NCBI GenBank assembly: GCA_013298075.1
Contig: JAAFJG010000006.1
Span: 53,519 to 117,518 of the forward strand
Source of the DNA: Cytophagales bacterium
GTDB lineage: Bacteria > Bacteroidota > Bacteroidia > Cytophagales > Microscillaceae
DNA: 64,000 nt
Direction: 5' to 3'
The notes under the pieces are model-generated. The model made no database searches, was not told the DNA's origin, and worked only from the letters and a program-made list of their open reading frames with translations. Below are positions 61,743 through 64,000 of this stretch, in pieces. Position numbers and translations under genes: made by a program. Every line of letters starts with the position of its first letter. Positions within the stretch are counted from its first letter, which is position 1.

Positions 61743-63792
61743 AATATCTAAATAAATCTTGTGTATTTGCGTTAGCCCCATAAGTTCTTTCAAAACGAAC
61801 CTTATATTCTTGCATGCTCCGTACATCCTCTTCCATCAAATCAAATATCTGCTTAGTGGTATATCCAGAAATTCTATCATATCCTCTCTCATCCGTATTT
61901 GCAAATGTGTTAGGATCTACATCCATCAAATCATAAAACAAACCACAAGGAATAAAATCATTGTAAAACATTTCATTTATTTCTGCGTGTTCTATTAGTG
62001 TTCTATTTATGCTTCGTGTTACAAGAACGCCTTGTGAATTAAGTACCCTTGGTAGCAAAGGATCGGGAAGAGAAAATTGTAGATTAGGATAGTATTGCGC
62101 ACCTAACTGATATGCCATATATTGCGCCCATGCTTCAGGTAAAGCACAAAAACGACCGGGTTGAGTATTAATATTAGTACCGTAAGTAGGTGGCGTAAGT
62201 GTATGAGATATAAAGCTACTCCAATAGCCATTGGTTACTTTGAAAAAATGGCTTGTATGTGCAAATTCGTGATAACCAAAAAACTTGATACGTGCCGTCA
62301 ATGAACTATTATAAGGTTCTGTATTAGGTTCTGGCAGTGGTGCTGTTGCTTGCTCTGTTAATAATACGTCAGGTAAAAATGCTTCTAAATACGTCCCTAC
62401 CATAGCTAATACAGGACCTTTAACATTTAATAAAGAACCTACAATCGCAGCATTAGAGTCTATGAAACCACCTGCCAAATATCCGAACATAGGTGCAGAT
62501 GCAGCAAGCCTTTGATTTCCCCAGACTGCCCAAATAACTAATTTTTGAGGATTGAGAATTTGTCTTTGATTTGCCGCAGTTCTATATTCATGTAAGGCAT
62601 TCAAAATGGTAGACCAATATTTGACTTGACTATGCTCTATAAAAGTATGTTGCATATTTGCCATATCTCTTGCCGCTCTAAATCCTACCACATGTGTAGC
62701 AGGAGCCATAATAAAAGCTGCTGCAGCTGCAGGAACAATAAATTCAGCTCTAATATCCACAGGCGTTATACGAGCATTTTGGTTTTCAAAAGTAAGAAAA
62801 ACAATACTTCCAAATAACATTCTTGTATTAGGTATGGTATAATTACCTGATGCATCTGTTCGCCCTGTGGCTATTCTTCCCCAATGAATTACATTAACAC
62901 TTACGCCAACTACAGGAACAGTTTGATTGCGTATATCGTCTTGTACTCTTACCATACCAGTTGGTACAGTTCCCCAACCTAAAGCACCAGCCAATCCAGA
63001 AAGTCCTACACTAAAAGCACCTACTGCATGCCTTATTATATTTACTGAAAAACGTACAATTCTTACAATGAACCGTCTAATAAATTTTTCTTTTCCTCGT
63101 TGGAAACCTCCTTCTTTCAAGGCAGTATTTATTTCTTGATATAACAGAGGATATTGTAGTGATAAAGTCATCAAAGTTTGTTCGTCTATATTATCGGTTA
63201 ATAAATGGGCGAAAAACTCTAACAATGCTTCTTCTTGTTTTGGGAAGTATAAAGTATCTAAAATTTGAGCAGGAGTTTGAACATTAAAGTTAGTAAATTC
63301 TTCGGGAGTTAAAACCGCATATAACTTACCATTTTCACGTCCTTTTTCGATGTAATCACTTCCTTTTTGCTCATCATCTTCTGCTTGAATTTTATAAGTT
63401 GTCGTATCTAATGGATATGGGAATATTTGAATATCTGGAGAGTTTTTTAAAGTTTGTGCAAAATTCTCATTTTTGCCTTTACTATCAGGTTTCCAGCTTA
63501 CATATAATTTTACTTGTTCATTATCAATAGGCATCGTAGCTAAATTGGTTAGCATTATTTTTTCGTCCTCTGTTATTCCACCTGTTTCATAATCAGGGGC
63601 TATAGATAAATATCCAAAAAGTTCTTTTACTTCTCTGATATTTTTCATTGAATAAGGATTGATTTTTCCGCCTAATTTTGGGCTTGGAACATAATTTTCC
63701 CCCGCGTTTTTATTTTTTGCGGTTTGTTTTTCAGGTGCTAACTCTTCCGTTTTAGGACGGCAAGCAGATAGCATTAATAATGAGCAAGCCAT
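61732..63792 (-). CDS. Zincin-like metallopeptidase lipoprotein
   Basis: 686 residues if read from the ATG at 63792 (MACSLLMLSAC). The lipoprotein signal is better if the codons before it (VKCKQFVFI) are included, so the true start is unsure. A carboxypeptidase-regulatory-like beta domain (about 290-345: VSVNVIHWGRIATGRTDASG) leads to a catalytic part with GYHEFAHTSHF (HExxH, His near 508 and 512) and a likely third ligand Glu in LPEAWAQYMAYQLG. It should be a surface zinc peptidase. It precedes three lipoprotein paralogues. Six 8-bp repeats lie just upstream. Confidence 0.75.
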   Translation of the reverse strand: MACSLLMLSACRPKTEELAPEKQTAKNKNAGENYVPSPKLGGKINPYSMKNIREVKELFGYLSIAPDYETGGITEDEKIMLTNLATMPIDNEQVKLYVSWKPDSKGKNENFAQTLKNSPDIQIFPYPLDTTTYKIQAEDDEQKGSDYIEKGRENGKLYAVLTPEEFTNFNVQTPAQILDTLYFPKQEEALLEFFAHLLTDNIDEQTLMTLSLQYPLLYQEINTALKEGGFQRGKEKFIRRFIVRIVRFSVNIIRHAVGAFSVGLSGLAGALGWGTVPTGMVRVQDDIRNQTVPVVGVSVNVIHWGRIATGRTDASGNYTIPNTRMLFGSIVFLTFENQNARITPVDIRAEFIVPAAAAAFIMAPATHVVGFRAARDMANMQHTFIEHSQVKYWSTILNALHEYRTAANQRQILNPQKLVIWAVWGNQRLAASAPMFGYLAGGFIDSNAAIVGSLLNVKGPVLAMVGTYLEAFLPDVLLTEQATAPLPEPNTEPYNSSLTARIKFFGYHEFAHTSHFFKVTNGYWSSFISHTLTPPTYGTNINTQPGRFCALPEAWAQYMAYQLGAQYYPNLQFSLPDPLLPRVLNSQGVLVTRSINRTLIEHAEINEMFYNDFIPCGLFYDLMDVDPNTFANTDERGYDRISGYTTKQIFDLMEEDVRSMQEYKVRFERTYGANANTQDLFRYYGL

Positions 63793-63830
63793 AATAAAGA
63801 CAAATTGTTTACATTTGACGTAAAGATGGC

Positions 63831-63878
63831 GGCACGATGGCACGATGGCACGATGGCACGATGGCACGATGGCACGAT
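63831..63878. repeat. 8-bp short tandem repeat, six units
   Basis: GGCACGAT repeated six times without error (ATCGTGCC on the coding strand), 38 bases before the ATG of the zincin gene. An ATG at 63889 runs through the repeats and, with six units, hits a stop (TAA) shortly after. Four or seven units would join it to the lipoprotein frame. No gene is seen between 63893 and 64000. Confidence 0.9.
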
Positions 63879-64000
63879 GTATTATTCATGATTTTTCAAT
63901 ATGAGTGACATTTTGAATTTAACATAAAAAGGCTATTTAAAGATGATTAAGGCATTTTTCAATACTTTTAAATTTTAGTATTTGGTTAAATGAATAAAAA

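Noticed and set aside
63793..63867. GTG start of the zincin gene inside the 8-bp repeats
   Set aside because: It would give a repeat-encoded polar extension before the lipoprotein signal; kept only as part of the possible phase-switch observation.
1..64000. tRNA, rRNA, riboswitch or CRISPR loci
   Set aside because: None was recognised on either strand by reading; a covariance-model search would be needed to exclude small RNAs.

Overview
The window is AT-rich chromosomal DNA of a member of the Bacteroidota, most likely a Cytophagales-type gliding or marine bacterium. The evidence is the type IX secretion (T9SS) PorP/SprF-like protein cut by the left edge, a secreted protease with a T9SS C-terminal sorting domain, many Bacteroidota-only families (DUF4836, DUF4403, DUF4175, DUF6934, beta-flower, WG-repeat and TPR-CHAT proteins), and repeated Bacteroidota-type promoters (TTTG, 19-20 bases, TAnnTTTG). 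No rRNA, tRNA or CRISPR array was seen. The species cannot be named from the sequence.

Layout. 1-12.5 kb: PorP/SprF fragment, a propeller-type sensor kinase, an LRR plus TPR-CHAT pair, a lipoprotein bracketed by inverted dispersed repeats, and a WG-repeat protein. 12.7-17.5 kb: a two-methylase type II restriction-modification unit lying between 64-bp direct repeats. 17.5-30.3 kb: triple-FKBP lipoprotein, patatin lipase, orphan MlaE permease, acireductone dioxygenase, REC-SpoIIE phosphatase, DUF4836 lipoprotein, Nudix hydrolase and a DUF4175 coiled-coil membrane protein. 30.5-32 kb: an Rpn-type PD-(D/E)xK gene followed by a near-exact copy of its own C-terminal tail. 32-43 kb: CASTOR/POLLUX-like channel, bacterial PH-domain protein, beta-flower protein, AbiC-like membrane protein overlapping an FMN reductase, NfeD, DUF4403, MurQ and small envelope genes. 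43-46.5 kb: a 153-bp MITE, a DUF58 protein and a second restriction-modification pair. 46.6-54 kb: a large outer-membrane protein, two small-gene cassettes and an MMPL/RND exporter. 54-64 kb: a second identical MITE, the T9SS serine protease, a transglutaminase-like gene pair, three tandem lipoprotein paralogues and a zincin-like lipoprotein whose 5' region carries six copies of an 8-bp repeat.

The envelope and secretion genes are scattered housekeeping or accessory units rather than one pathway. Defence-type genes (two restriction-modification systems, Rpn, AbiC-like, the DUF6934 cassette) are dispersed singly, and several sit next to repeats that record how they moved. The most notable structures are the Rpn tail duplication, the restriction-modification unit between long direct repeats, the identical MITEs with 7-bp target duplications, and the 8-bp repeat tract before the zincin gene.
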